Shown here piece after piece: positions 1-6,642 of a stretch of DNA of 10,002 bases. How positions within the stretch are numbered: the stretch's first letter is position 1; the number at the start of each line of letters is the position of its first letter. The stretch comes from Clostridia bacterium. Lineage in GTDB: Bacteria; Bacillota_A; Clostridia; Oscillospirales; CAG-272. Location: positions 1 through 10,002 of the forward strand of contig JAGAIH010000330.1 in assembly GCA_017626655.1 (NCBI GenBank), given 5' to 3'. Made by a program: the position numbers and the translations under genes. The notes beneath the pieces are model-generated. The model worked only from the letters and a program-made list of their open reading frames with translations. It ran no database searches and was not told the DNA's origin.

Positions 1-1
1 C

Positions 2-1486
2 AAGCAGGTGGCGGTGCTGGTGCCCACCACCATTCTGGCCCTCCAGCACTACCAGACCTTCACCCGCCGTATGCGCGCCTTCTCGGTGAACGTGGATATG
101 CTCTCCCGCTTCAAGACCCCCAAGGAGCAGGAGCAGACCCTCCGCCGACTGGAGCGAGGGGACGTGGACGTGGTCATCGGCACCCACCGACTGCTGGGTA
201 AGGACATTAACTTCCGCGATCTGGGTCTGCTCATCGTGGACGAGGAGCAGCGCTTCGGCGTGGCCCAGAAGGAAAAGCTCAAGCAGCTCTGCGGCAACAT
301 CGACGTGCTGACCCTGTCGGCGACCCCCATTCCCCGCACCCTGAACATGGCCATGGGGGGCATCCGCGATATCTCCATTCTGGACGAGGCCCCCGTGGAC
401 CGTCTGCCCGTACAGACCTACGTTTTGGAGCATGACGACCTCATCATCCACGAGGCCATCCGCAAGGAGCTGCGCCGCGGCGGTCAGGTCTTCTACCTCC
501 ACAACGTGGTGGAGAACATCGACCAGCTGGCGGGCTCTCTCGCTAAGGCCATTCCCGATGCCCGCATCACGGTAGCTCATGGCAAGATGGACAAGGAGCA
601 GCTGGAGGAGATCTGGGAGCGGATGCTTCTGGGTGAGATCGACATTCTGGTCTGCACCACCATCATTGAGACGGGCGTGGACATTCCCAACGCCAACACC
701 CTCATCGTGGACTGCGCCGAAAGACTGGGTCTGTCCCAGCTCCACCAGCTCCGCGGACGCGTGGGACGCTCTGCAAGACGCGCCTACGCCTACTTCACCT
801 ACCGCCCCGGCAAGGCCATCTCCGAGATCGCCGAGAAGCGGCTGGGCGCCATCCGCGAGTACGCCGAGTTCGGCGCGGGCTTCCGCATCGCCCTCAGAGA
901 TATGGAGATCCGCGGTACGGGCAACCTGTTGGGCGCCGAGCAGCACGGACACATGGAGGCCGTGGGCTACGACCTCTACATCAAGCTCCTCAACGACGCC
1001 GTCCTGGAGGAGAGAGGCGAAAAGCCCCCGGAGAAGAAGGAATGCACGGTGACGGTCAACATCTCGGCCTTCCTGCCCGACTCCTACGTCCGCTACCCCT
1101 CCCAGCGCATGGCTCTCTACAAGCGCATCGCCCTCATCCGCAACCGGGACGATATGGAGGACATGACCGACGAGCTGTGCGACCGCTACGGCGACCTCCC
1201 CGCCCCCGCTCAGAACCTGTTGGATATCGCCCTGGCCCGCGCCCTGGCCGAGGCCTGCGGGGTGACCTCCATCCGCCAGGAGGGCAACACCGTATTCTTC
1301 ACCCAGGACCAGCTGGATATCGACATCTGGAGCGACCTCTCGGATCTCACCAAGGGCCGCATCCGCTTCTCGGGCATGAGTAAGGATGCCGCCATCAAAC
1401 TCCAGCTCCGTCCCAGCGAGAATATGCTGGGGATTATTCACAAAATATTTGAAAAATATCTCTCTTTGCGTAACTCTCAAGGCTGA
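2..1486 (+). CDS. mfd: Transcription-repair coupling factor Mfd, C-terminal part (5' truncated by window edge)
   Basis: Mfd is an ATP-driven DNA translocase that pushes stalled RNA polymerase off damaged DNA and recruits UvrA for nucleotide excision repair. The frame is open from the first bases, so the roughly 490 visible residues are the C-terminal part of a protein that is normally about 1,150-1,180 residues. Visible superfamily 2 helicase motifs are the DEEQ box (239-250), SATPIPRTL just after base 310, the TTIIETGVDIP motif near 656-690 and QLHQLRGRVGR near 740-772. The first helicase lobe begins mid-way: VLVPTT is present but the Walker A lies upstream, outside the window. From about base 1040 the C-terminal TRCF domain follows, with the typical PDSYV, R-x-ALYKRI and DRYGDLP segments. 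It stops at TGA 1484-1486, and the lipoprotein gene starts 49 bp downstream on the same strand. The identification is secure; only the extent of the missing 5' end is unknown. Confidence 0.97.
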   Translation, partial: KQVAVLVPTTILALQHYQTFTRRMRAFSVNVDMLSRFKTPKEQEQTLRRLERGDVDVVIGTHRLLGKDINFRDLGLLIVDEEQRFGVAQKEKLKQLCGNIDVLTLSATPIPRTLNMAMGGIRDISILDEAPVDRLPVQTYVLEHDDLIIHEAIRKELRRGGQVFYLHNVVENIDQLAGSLAKAIPDARITVAHGKMDKEQLEEIWERMLLGEIDILVCTTIIETGVDIPNANTLIVDCAERLGLSQLHQLRGRVGRSARRAYAYFTYRPGKAISEIAEKRLGAIREYAEFGAGFRIALRDMEIRGTGNLLGAEQHGHMEAVGYDLYIKLLNDAVLEERGEKPPEKKECTVTVNISAFLPDSYVRYPSQRMALYKRIALIRNRDDMEDMTDELCDRYGDLPAPAQNLLDIALARALAEACGVTSIRQEGNTVFFTQDQLDIDIWSDLSDLTKGRIRFSGMSKDAAIKLQLRPSENMLGIIHKIFEKYLSLRNSQG

Positions 1487-1492
1487 TTTTTG

Positions 1493-1501
1493 TGCTATAA
1501 T
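1493..1501 (+). promoter_or_regulatory. Extended -10 promoter for the lipoprotein gene
   Basis: TGCTATAAT combines a perfect TATAAT (1496-1501) with the TG dinucleotide one base upstream. With the preceding TG (1491-1492) it gives the TGTG-n-TATAAT form typical of Gram-positive sigma-A extended -10 promoters. No good -35 lies 16-18 bp upstream; the nearest candidate, TTGCGT at 1466-1471, is 24 bp away, so the promoter would depend on the extended -10. It sits 7-15 bp past the mfd stop and would give a leader of about 28 nt. Downstream, AAAGGAT at 1520-1526 is the ribosome binding site, 9 nt before the ATG. The lipoprotein gene may therefore be expressed both by mfd read-through and independently. 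Confidence 0.6.
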
Positions 1502-1535
1502 AAAGGATGTTACTAACTGAAAGGATCAAACCTCT

Positions 1536-2852
1536 ATGAAAACCACCACCCTTCGCCGTCTTCTGTCGGTCGTCCTCTGCCTCGCCCTGGTCATGGGCGC
1601 GGTGGCTATGACCGCCTGCGCCAACAAGGGCAAGACCCTTCTGGAGCTGAACGGCCACACCATATCCTCCAATCAGTACCAGCTCCTCCTCTCCCGCGTC
1701 CGCGGCTCTCTGGCCTACGCGGGCTATTCGGTGGATTCCCCCACCTTCTGGGAGATGGTGATCGACTCCGAGGGCAACACCTACGACGAGTACTTCCGCA
1801 ATGCCGCCCTGGCTGACGCCAAGCGCTACCTGGCCGCCGCCGTCATCTTCGACGAGGAGGGCCTGGTCCTGCCCCAGAGCTACAAGGAGGCCATCGACGA
1901 GGATATCGACGAGTACATCCGCGACGCGGGCTCCAAGTCGGCCCTCAACAGCCAGCTCAGCGCCTACGGAGTCAACGTGGATATGCTCCGCGACCTCTAC
2001 CTGCTGGAGGCCAAGTACGACTACGTCCAGACCTATCTCTACGGCGCCGAGGGGGAGAAGATCGCCGCAAACGTCCGTCACGATTACCTGACCGAGCATG
2101 CCGTCTGCTTCAAGCAGGTCCTGATCCGCGCCTTTGACTACGTCTACGAGACCGACCTCAACGGCGACGAGATCTACTACAAGGTGGGCGAGAACAACGC
2201 CAAGGTCAACAACATCGCCTACGACGTCGTCAACGGCAACACCCGCCTGGACGAGTATGACAAGACCATTGAGGACAAGAACGGCGACGCGGTCTACTAC
2301 CTCCCCAACGGCTCCATCGCCTACGATAAGGAGAACGGTGTCCGCGCGGTGGTCTACGACGAAAAGGGGGTAGCCAAGACCAAGAAGTATACCGCCGAGG
2401 AGCTGGCCGAGCATAAGGCCGCCGCCGAGGAGATGATGGCCTCGGTAGCCAAGGGCGACTACGCCGCCTTCGAGGCCCTCATGGAGGAGTACCAGGTCTC
2501 GGGCGACGACGCCTTCGTCACCGACGGCACCTACTGCTTCCTCTACACCACGGGTGACAATGATTACGATTACCTCAACGACATCGCCGACGTGCTGGCC
2601 GAGTCCGAGGAGGGCACCATCCGCATGGTCTCCTCCGAGTACGGCTACAACGTGGTCATGAAGTACCCCATCCCCCAGGACGCCGTCACCAATTCCGCCT
2701 ACGAGGACTGGTTCGGCGACCTGACCGAGCGCGTGATGGCCAAGCTTTTCCACGCCAAGTGCGAGCCCTACATGGAGAAGGTGGCCGTCAGCAACGAGGA
2801 ATTCGCCAATCTGCCCTCTATGAAGGAAGTCGGGACAAATTATAATTATTGA
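1536..2852 (+). CDS. SurA/PrsA-type foldase-like lipoprotein with an interrupted parvulin-like domain
   Basis: This is a probable membrane-anchored extracytoplasmic protein of 438 residues. The N-terminus has basic residues (K2, R7, R8), a hydrophobic core from about L9 to A24 and a lipobox-like M-T-A-C ending at Cys28, so signal peptidase II processing is expected. Residues 29-185 are charged and helical and look like the SurA N-terminal/PrsA chaperone region (LELNGHTIS at the start, as in other family members). A parvulin prolyl isomerase-like fold seems split. The first strand is FKQVLIR (192-198), and the second half is KGDYAAFEALMEEY (306-319) through GYNVVMKYP (370-378). Between them lie about 100 extra residues with an internal duplication. 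Parvulin catalytic His and Cys residues are not evident, so it may be a chaperone rather than an active isomerase. In Clostridia a PrsA-like gene often follows mfd, which supports the call. ATG 1536 follows AAAGGAT with good spacing. Confidence 0.75.
   Translation: MKTTTLRRLLSVVLCLALVMGAVAMTACANKGKTLLELNGHTISSNQYQLLLSRVRGSLAYAGYSVDSPTFWEMVIDSEGNTYDEYFRNAALADAKRYLAAAVIFDEEGLVLPQSYKEAIDEDIDEYIRDAGSKSALNSQLSAYGVNVDMLRDLYLLEAKYDYVQTYLYGAEGEKIAANVRHDYLTEHAVCFKQVLIRAFDYVYETDLNGDEIYYKVGENNAKVNNIAYDVVNGNTRLDEYDKTIEDKNGDAVYYLPNGSIAYDKENGVRAVVYDEKGVAKTKKYTAEELAEHKAAAEEMMASVAKGDYAAFEALMEEYQVSGDDAFVTDGTYCFLYTTGDNDYDYLNDIADVLAESEEGTIRMVSSEYGYNVVMKYPIPQDAVTNSAYEDWFGDLTERVMAKLFHAKCEPYMEKVAVSNEEFANLPSMKEVGTNYNY
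2160..2360 (+). repeat. Internal duplication inside the foldase-like lipoprotein
   Basis: Two related units lie in the insert of the lipoprotein: residues 209-242 (bases 2160-2261) and 249-275 (2280-2360). Both run NGD-x-x-YY, then IAYD, then NG, R and YD; the second copy is about six residues shorter between YY and IAYD. At the DNA level the first 21 bases of each unit (2160-2180 and 2280-2300) match at 19 positions. The pattern of aromatic pairs, glycines and Asp/Asn turns suggests beta-hairpin repeats. This was read directly by eye; no structure prediction was run. Confidence 0.6.
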
Positions 2853-2870
2853 GATATTTTCGGATATGAG

Positions 2871-2898
2871 AAAGCCCTCGCCGTTTGGCGAGGGCTTT
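2871..2898. terminator. Hairpin terminator between convergent genes
   Basis: A perfect 12-bp stem (AAAGCCCTCGCC at 2871-2882 and GGCGAGGGCTTT at 2887-2898) closes a GTTT loop. On the plus strand the stem runs into CTTTTCCTGT, a short T-rich tail, 19 bp past the lipoprotein stop. On the minus strand the same stem ends in CTTTCTC. Since the SUKH gene ends at 2914 on the other strand, the hairpin sits between two convergent ends and probably works in both directions, better on the plus strand. Confidence 0.88.
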
Positions 2899-2913
2899 TC
2901 CTGTCATATTCAT

Positions 2914-3942
2914 TTATTTGGCCAGATAGTCCAGAAAATCGGCAAAGCTGTTGTATGCCTTTTTGAATTTCCAATTCCCTTCTCCGTGGGCCGCAAAAAA
3001 CACCTTGGAATTCTCCTCGGTCACGTCGATACAGTAGGGATCACCGAATCTGTCCGCAATGACCAGATAGTTTTTCGGCCATCCCTCAAGGCTGTTACCG
3101 TTCCTGTCAACCCCATAGCCAACTTGCTTGTCCGCCAGATCGAAGGCACCGTACAGCAGTATTTCATTCATGCCCTTGGTCACGACCGCGCGGCAGGGGG
3201 AAAACCGTTTCAGAAACTCCGCGTAGGGTCCCGTGATGCGGTACGTCTGAATCAGGCGTTTCCACGCCTCCTCATCCGAGACCGTCAGGTAGTTATCGTA
3301 GCTTGAAAAATCCAGTCTGTCCTGGGTCGCACTCAACTTGGCGTTCAGCTTGGAGACGGTCACCTCAAAATCGGTTGTTGGGTGGAACAATGCCTCGTCA
3401 AGCTTGGGCGGTAGGTACCCCTCACCGTCGGGACGGCCCTCGGAGATCCACCGTTCAAGCTCTTTCATACGGATATCGGTTTCCTTCCACCTGCCCGGAT
3501 CCTTGGGTAAGCTCCTGTCAAAGGGCTGTCCCGACACCATAGCGATGCTTTTCATGGCGTTTGCCCTGACTTCCAAAGCTTCATCGCTTTTGATCACGTC
3601 AATCAGAAAGTCGTAGGCCTCTTTTTGAGCCAGCTTGGACGTCAGACGGACGATCCAATACCTTTCGCTCTTATGACTGTTTTCTCCGTAATACCGTCGG
3701 ATCAGCTTGTCATACAGCTCACGGCTTCGGTAATAGGTAAAGCTGTCAAAATCCACGTTCCGGAGGATAAAGCCCATGAGAATGCCATTGTGCAAACCGA
3801 CACGGTTCTGCTCGATGATCTCCATCATCCCATCAACGTAAGCATTCGGGTCCTCGGCTTTCAACAGCTTTTTCTCGTATCTCATTACGCCTTCCAAAAA
3901 ACGAGCGGGATTTTCCTCGTTGAGAATGAGCTTCTTCATCAT
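2914..3942 (-). CDS. HEAT-like repeat plus SUKH (SMI1/KNR4) domain protein
   Basis: This is a cytoplasmic protein of 342 residues (341 from the second ATG). The C-terminal part, about residues 215-342, carries SUKH/SMI1-KNR4 hallmarks: a helical PYAEFLKRF segment, GYG (275-277), WP (288-289), GDPYCID (300-306), an aromatic-rich strand with H319 and W324, and a closing NSFADFLDYL helix. The N-terminal half is alpha-helical and resembles HEAT repeats, clearest around 93-137, followed by a QPFDRSLPKDPGRW linker. Bacterial SUKH proteins are best known as immunity proteins of polymorphic and contact-dependent toxin systems, but many are orphans and no toxin gene is visible here. It is the last gene of a minus-strand run and overlaps the phosphodiesterase gene by 4 bp (ATGA). 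Its base composition is nearer 50% GC than the roughly 65% of its neighbours, which hints at recent acquisition. The domain call is firm; the function is inferred. Confidence 0.82.
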   Translation of the reverse strand: MMKKLILNEENPARFLEGVMRYEKKLLKAEDPNAYVDGMMEIIEQNRVGLHNGILMGFILRNVDFDSFTYYRSRELYDKLIRRYYGENSHKSERYWIVRLTSKLAQKEAYDFLIDVIKSDEALEVRANAMKSIAMVSGQPFDRSLPKDPGRWKETDIRMKELERWISEGRPDGEGYLPPKLDEALFHPTTDFEVTVSKLNAKLSATQDRLDFSSYDNYLTVSDEEAWKRLIQTYRITGPYAEFLKRFSPCRAVVTKGMNEILLYGAFDLADKQVGYGVDRNGNSLEGWPKNYLVIADRFGDPYCIDVTEENSKVFFAAHGEGNWKFKKAYNSFADFLDYLAK

Positions 3943-3950
3943 GCTTCTCC
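3937..3950 (-). promoter_or_regulatory. Ribosome binding site and tandem start codons of the SUKH gene
   Basis: On the minus strand a GGAG (3950-3947) is followed by two adjacent ATGs. The first, at 3942-3940, overlaps the upstream stop codon as ATGA and is only 4 nt from the GGAG. The second, at 3939-3937, is 7 nt away, a better spacing. The protein therefore probably begins MKKLILNEEN, one residue shorter than the longest reading. The overlap suggests translational coupling with the phosphodiesterase gene. Confidence 0.6.
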
Positions 3951-4499
3951 GTACTCGAATATCCGCTCTCCTTCAAAGCCGATCACCGCGAAATGTCCGT
4001 CCTCGAACATCCCGTAGGACGCGGGGAACCCGCCCTTGGGAATGGAGACCGAACCGGGGTTGAGCAGAAGGACACCGTCGGTGTTCTCCTCCAGCACAGG
4101 GATATGGGTATGCCCCGACAGAACCACACTGCCCGCGGGGAGCTTGGGGAGATCGTTTGCGGTGGGATTCGCGCCGCTTCGGTGGCCGTGGCAGGCAAAC
4201 CAGGTCTTTCCGTCTACGAATAGCAGGGCGGTTTCCGCCATGATGGGAAAGGGCAGGACCATCTGGTCCACCTCGGTGTCGCAGTTGCCGCGGACGCAGA
4301 AGAGCTTATCGGCTTTTTCCGAGAGCATGGCGATGACCGCCTTGGGGTCGTAGCCCTCGGGGAGGGCGTTGCGGGGGCCGTGGTAGAGAAGGTCACCCAA
4401 AAGGATCAGGCGATCCGCGCCCGAGGCGGTGAAGGCATCCAGCAGCTTTTTGCAGGCGGTGGCCGATCCGTGGAGGTCGGAGGCGATCATGAGCTTCAT
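3939..4499 (-). CDS. yfcE: YfcE/MJ0936-type metallophosphoesterase (phosphodiesterase)
   Basis: This is a calcineurin-like metal-dependent phosphodiesterase of 186 residues, close to the usual size of E. coli YfcE (about 184). All metal-binding motifs are present in order: D8-L-H10, G35-D36, G71-N-C-D74, H104-G-H106 and G129-H-T-H132. They are followed by the family's NPGS turn (147-150) and a C-terminal SYGMFEDG strand. Such enzymes hydrolyse model phosphodiesters with manganese; the natural substrate is generally unknown. The start is supported by AGGAGG (4511-4506 on the minus strand), 6 nt from the ATG. It lies 13 bp after the YwqG-family gene and overlaps the SUKH gene by 4 bp, so the three genes are almost certainly co-transcribed. 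No signal peptide is seen, so it should be cytoplasmic. The symbol reflects family resemblance rather than proven orthology. Confidence 0.92.
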   Translation of the reverse strand: MKLMIASDLHGSATACKKLLDAFTASGADRLILLGDLLYHGPRNALPEGYDPKAVIAMLSEKADKLFCVRGNCDTEVDQMVLPFPIMAETALLFVDGKTWFACHGHRSGANPTANDLPKLPAGSVVLSGHTHIPVLEENTDGVLLLNPGSVSIPKGGFPASYGMFEDGHFAVIGFEGERIFEYGEA

Positions 4500-4512
4500 G
4501 GTGTTCCTCCTC

Positions 4513-5391
4513 TCAACCGCACTGGAGCGCGAACCACACCCTGTCGAAGTTGCCCTCGGCCAGGTCCTGCTTGCGGATGTAGAAATACAGGTCTCCCATA
4601 TCGCCGTACATCAGCTCGTAGTCCCCGTCCATGATGGAAGCCATCTGGAACAGAAGGACCCAATCGGAGGCGGCCCTGCGGATCTCCTCCTTGAGATCAT
4701 CGGGAGTCTCGCGGTAGCTCTTGGCGTCACCGCTGTACAGGCCTCGGGCGGAGCGCTCGCACTCGGTCAGCATCTCCCCCTGTACCAGATTGGCGTAGCC
4801 CAAAAGCTTGTGCCGCTCGCTTTCCAGCTCGTAGCCCAGATCCTCCAGCGCCTCGTCGTAGTCGTCCCAATCCACGTCCGCGTCGGCGTGGCGATCCAGC
4901 TCCTCGTAGCTGGGGTAGGAATCCTTGGCCTTGCAGGAAATATCGTACTCCTTCACGGCGTGCTCCTCCGCAAGATCCTCGGGGAGGGCCGTGGGGATCA
5001 GCGCGTCTGTGTCCTCAAAGCAGAAAACGCGGACACAGCCCTCGTCGGCGGGGTCGAAGCCCCAGCAGGAGGACTCCATCTCGTAGAAAAAGGAAAGCAG
5101 TCCCTTTTTGGGGAGCAGACCGTCCCGATCCAGGGGCGCGATCTCCACGAGATTGATCTGACAAAGGAAGGACAGAGGTCTGTTGGCGGTCTCGCCGTCA
5201 TAGTTCGCAGCCTCAAAGCGGGGCCACACGAATCCTGCGGGCAGGGCGGGCTGACCGCCAAACTTACTGCGGCAGGGGGAGCCGTTCTTACGGGCCTTTT
5301 TCAGGGTGATGGCGATCTCGTTTTTGCGAAGGGCCTGCAAGAGCCGGCCCAGGTCGTTATCTTGCTTTTTATTCATTTTTGCATTGGACAT
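4513..5391 (-). CDS. YwqG family protein (DUF1963)
   Basis: This is a soluble protein of 292 residues that matches the YwqG/DUF1963 family along its length. Motifs in order are SKFGGQPALPAGFVWP (42-57), RPLSFLCQINLVE (71-83), KGLLSFFYE (96-104), HKLLGYANLVQGE (194-206), DWVLLFQMAS (243-252), YGDMGDLYFYI (262-272), and the C-terminal tail FDRVWFALQCG. The family is common in Firmicutes and has no established biochemical activity. In Bacillus subtilis ywqG lies beside the ywqHIJK LXG toxin locus, so a link with toxin immunity is possible but unproven. ATG 5391 is preceded by AGGAG at good spacing (7-8 nt); the later in-frame ATG (codon 6) has none. It is 66 bp downstream of rsgA and 13 bp upstream of the phosphodiesterase gene, on the same strand. 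No membrane segment or signal peptide is visible. Confidence 0.9.
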   Translation of the reverse strand: MSNAKMNKKQDNDLGRLLQALRKNEIAITLKKARKNGSPCRSKFGGQPALPAGFVWPRFEAANYDGETANRPLSFLCQINLVEIAPLDRDGLLPKKGLLSFFYEMESSCWGFDPADEGCVRVFCFEDTDALIPTALPEDLAEEHAVKEYDISCKAKDSYPSYEELDRHADADVDWDDYDEALEDLGYELESERHKLLGYANLVQGEMLTECERSARGLYSGDAKSYRETPDDLKEEIRRAASDWVLLFQMASIMDGDYELMYGDMGDLYFYIRKQDLAEGNFDRVWFALQCG

Positions 5392-5432
5392 ATCGGTTTC
5401 TCCTGAAATTCTAAATTTTCTTATCCATCAAT

Positions 5433-5452
5433 GGGTTACATGGGCGTAACCC
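5433..5452. other. Short perfect hairpin in the rsgA to ywqG-family gap
   Basis: GGGTTAC (5433-5439) and GTAACCC (5446-5452) form a 7-bp stem with a six-base loop in the 66-bp gap between the two minus-strand genes. No T-run follows on either strand, so it is not a standard intrinsic terminator. It could be an mRNA processing or stability element, or a weak attenuator that lowers expression of the downstream genes relative to rsgA. No convincing promoter was found in this gap. Confidence 0.4.
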
Positions 5453-5457
5453 TCTTG

Positions 5458-6438
5458 TCAATCGTACTTCTTTTTCCCCTTCAGGGTTGTGTACAGCTCC
5501 TTGTAGGAGGCGTGGCGGATGGGGGAGATCTCCTTTTTGGCCACGGCCTCCAGGATAGCGCACTCCTCGTCGTTCATATGGGTACAGTCGGTATAGCGGC
5601 ACTTGCCGAGGTAGGGGGTGAACTCGCGGAAGGTGTGGGGGAGGTCCTCCAGCTCAAAAAAGTCGAACCGCTCGAAGTCCAGGAGGGAGAAGCCTGCGGT
5701 GTCGGCTATGTAGCCACCTTCGGCACCGGGCAAGTCGAAGAGCTCGGTATGGCGGGTGGTGTTCTTGCCGCGGCCGATCTTCTCGCTGATGTCACCTGTG
5801 GTGAGGTCAAGACCCTCAAAAACGGTATTGAGGAGGGTGGACTTCCCCGCCCCCGAGGCTCCCGCCACGGCGGTGATCTTGCCCTTCAGCTCGGTATGGG
5901 CGAAGTCGGCGAAGGCCTGCACCCCCTCCCCCGTGTAGCAGGACAGAGCGAAGGCGCGGTAGCCCACCTTCCCGTAAAGGGCGGCGATCTTTCCCGCCCG
6001 CTTGGGGGACAGCTCGCTCTTGCCCACGATGATGACGGGCTCGATATTGTTGAACTCCAGGATGGACAACAGCTTGTCCACCGTAGGGATATCGGGATCG
6101 GGGGAGGCGGCGGCGATGACCACCAGCATCACGTCCAGATTGGCCAGCGGAGGGCGGATGAGGCTGTTTTTGCGGGGGAGGATATCGTCAATCACCAGCC
6201 CCGTGCGGTCTGCGGAGGGGGTGGCGATCCCGTCGGTGACCGCAAAGGAGGTGTCGTCGTACTGCACCTCCACCAGGTCACCCACAAGGGGGGTGGTATG
6301 CTCGTGGCGGAAGGTTCCGCGGGCGCGGCACTCCACCGTCTGCCCCGTCAAAGGGGAGTCGGGGATCCCCGCGTCCAGGCGGACGGTGTAGAGGCCGCCC
6401 GTCATTTTTATGATGCGTCCCGTTTGGGTGTAGGTCAT
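5458..6438 (-). CDS. rsgA: Ribosome small-subunit biogenesis GTPase RsgA
   Basis: RsgA is a circularly permuted GTPase that checks late maturation of the 30S subunit. At 326 residues it has normal length. The order of elements is an N-terminal OB fold (about 1-70), then G4, G5, G1, G2 and G3, then a zinc-binding tail. Visible motifs are the P-loop GASGAGKST (193-201), the G2 threonines in KNTTRH (225-230), DTAG (246-249), and zinc ligands C280, C285, H287 and C293. The G4 position reads V-G139-K140-S141-E142 instead of NKxD, which is unusual because N and D normally hold the guanine base. Its start follows AAGGAAG at proper spacing and a good promoter lies just upstream. In many Firmicutes rsgA follows prkC/stp and precedes rpe; here it heads a run with unrelated genes. 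The identification is secure. Confidence 0.96.
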   Translation of the reverse strand: MTYTQTGRIIKMTGGLYTVRLDAGIPDSPLTGQTVECRARGTFRHEHTTPLVGDLVEVQYDDTSFAVTDGIATPSADRTGLVIDDILPRKNSLIRPPLANLDVMLVVIAAASPDPDIPTVDKLLSILEFNNIEPVIIVGKSELSPKRAGKIAALYGKVGYRAFALSCYTGEGVQAFADFAHTELKGKITAVAGASGAGKSTLLNTVFEGLDLTTGDISEKIGRGKNTTRHTELFDLPGAEGGYIADTAGFSLLDFERFDFFELEDLPHTFREFTPYLGKCRYTDCTHMNDEECAILEAVAKKEISPIRHASYKELYTTLKGKKKYD

Positions 6439-6469
6439 GAAAATACTTCCTTTTCCTTGGATTACCTAT

Positions 6470-6498
6470 ATGATACCCCAAAACCGTGATTTTGTAAA
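6470..6498 (-). promoter_or_regulatory. Sigma-A-like promoter of rsgA
   Basis: On the minus strand TTTACA (6498-6493) and TATCAT (6475-6470) are separated by exactly 17 bp; each matches the sigma-A consensus at five of six positions. Transcription would start near 6463, leaving a leader of about 25 nt with the AAGGAAG ribosome binding site. This is the only good promoter seen for the four minus-strand genes. Confidence 0.75.
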
Positions 6499-6561
6499 GT
6501 AGTATGGGCGAAAAAACTTGGAATTTCGGAGAAAAAAGCAGGATAAATTCGTCAAATGCCC

Positions 6562-6590
6562 TTGAAACTTCGAGTGTTTTGCGGTATAAT
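6562..6590 (+). promoter_or_regulatory. Sigma-A-like promoter of azlCD
   Basis: TTGAAA (6562-6567) and a perfect TATAAT (6585-6590) are separated by 17 bp. Transcription would start near 6597. This decides the azlC start: an upstream in-frame ATG at 6556 lies before the promoter and cannot be on this transcript, so the ATG at 6643 is preferred. The promoter is divergent from that of rsgA, with about 63 bp between the two -35 boxes. Confidence 0.8.
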
Positions 6591-6642
6591 ATCGGTATCC
6601 ATTTACTTTACTTCATTAGAACGGAACATACGCGAAAGAATC

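Noticed and set aside
1434..2753. A 439-codon minus-strand open frame opposite the lipoprotein gene
   Set aside because: It lies antisense to a clear lipoprotein, has a monotonous Val/Leu/Gly/Asp composition typical of the reverse frame of GC-rich genes, and has no recognisable domain.
2841..2846. TATAAT at the end of the lipoprotein gene as a possible promoter
   Set aside because: It encodes the last YNY residues, has no -35 at suitable spacing, and is followed at once by a terminator rather than a plus-strand gene.
4429..5406. A 325-codon plus-strand open frame opposite the YwqG-family gene
   Set aside because: It is antisense to a protein with continuous family motifs and has no ribosome binding site of note or domain character.
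5431..6489. A 352-codon plus-strand open frame opposite rsgA
   Set aside because: It mirrors rsgA codons, has no family motifs, and would run through the rsgA promoter region.
6521..6550. GAATTT and AAATTC as an operator between rsgA and azlC
   Set aside because: The arms are only 6 bp, AT-rich and separated by 18 bp, which is expected by chance in this AT-richer gap.
6556..6642. An N-terminal extension of azlC from ATG 6556
   Set aside because: The azlC promoter boxes at 6562-6590 lie inside it, and AzlC family similarity starts at the residues following ATG 6643.
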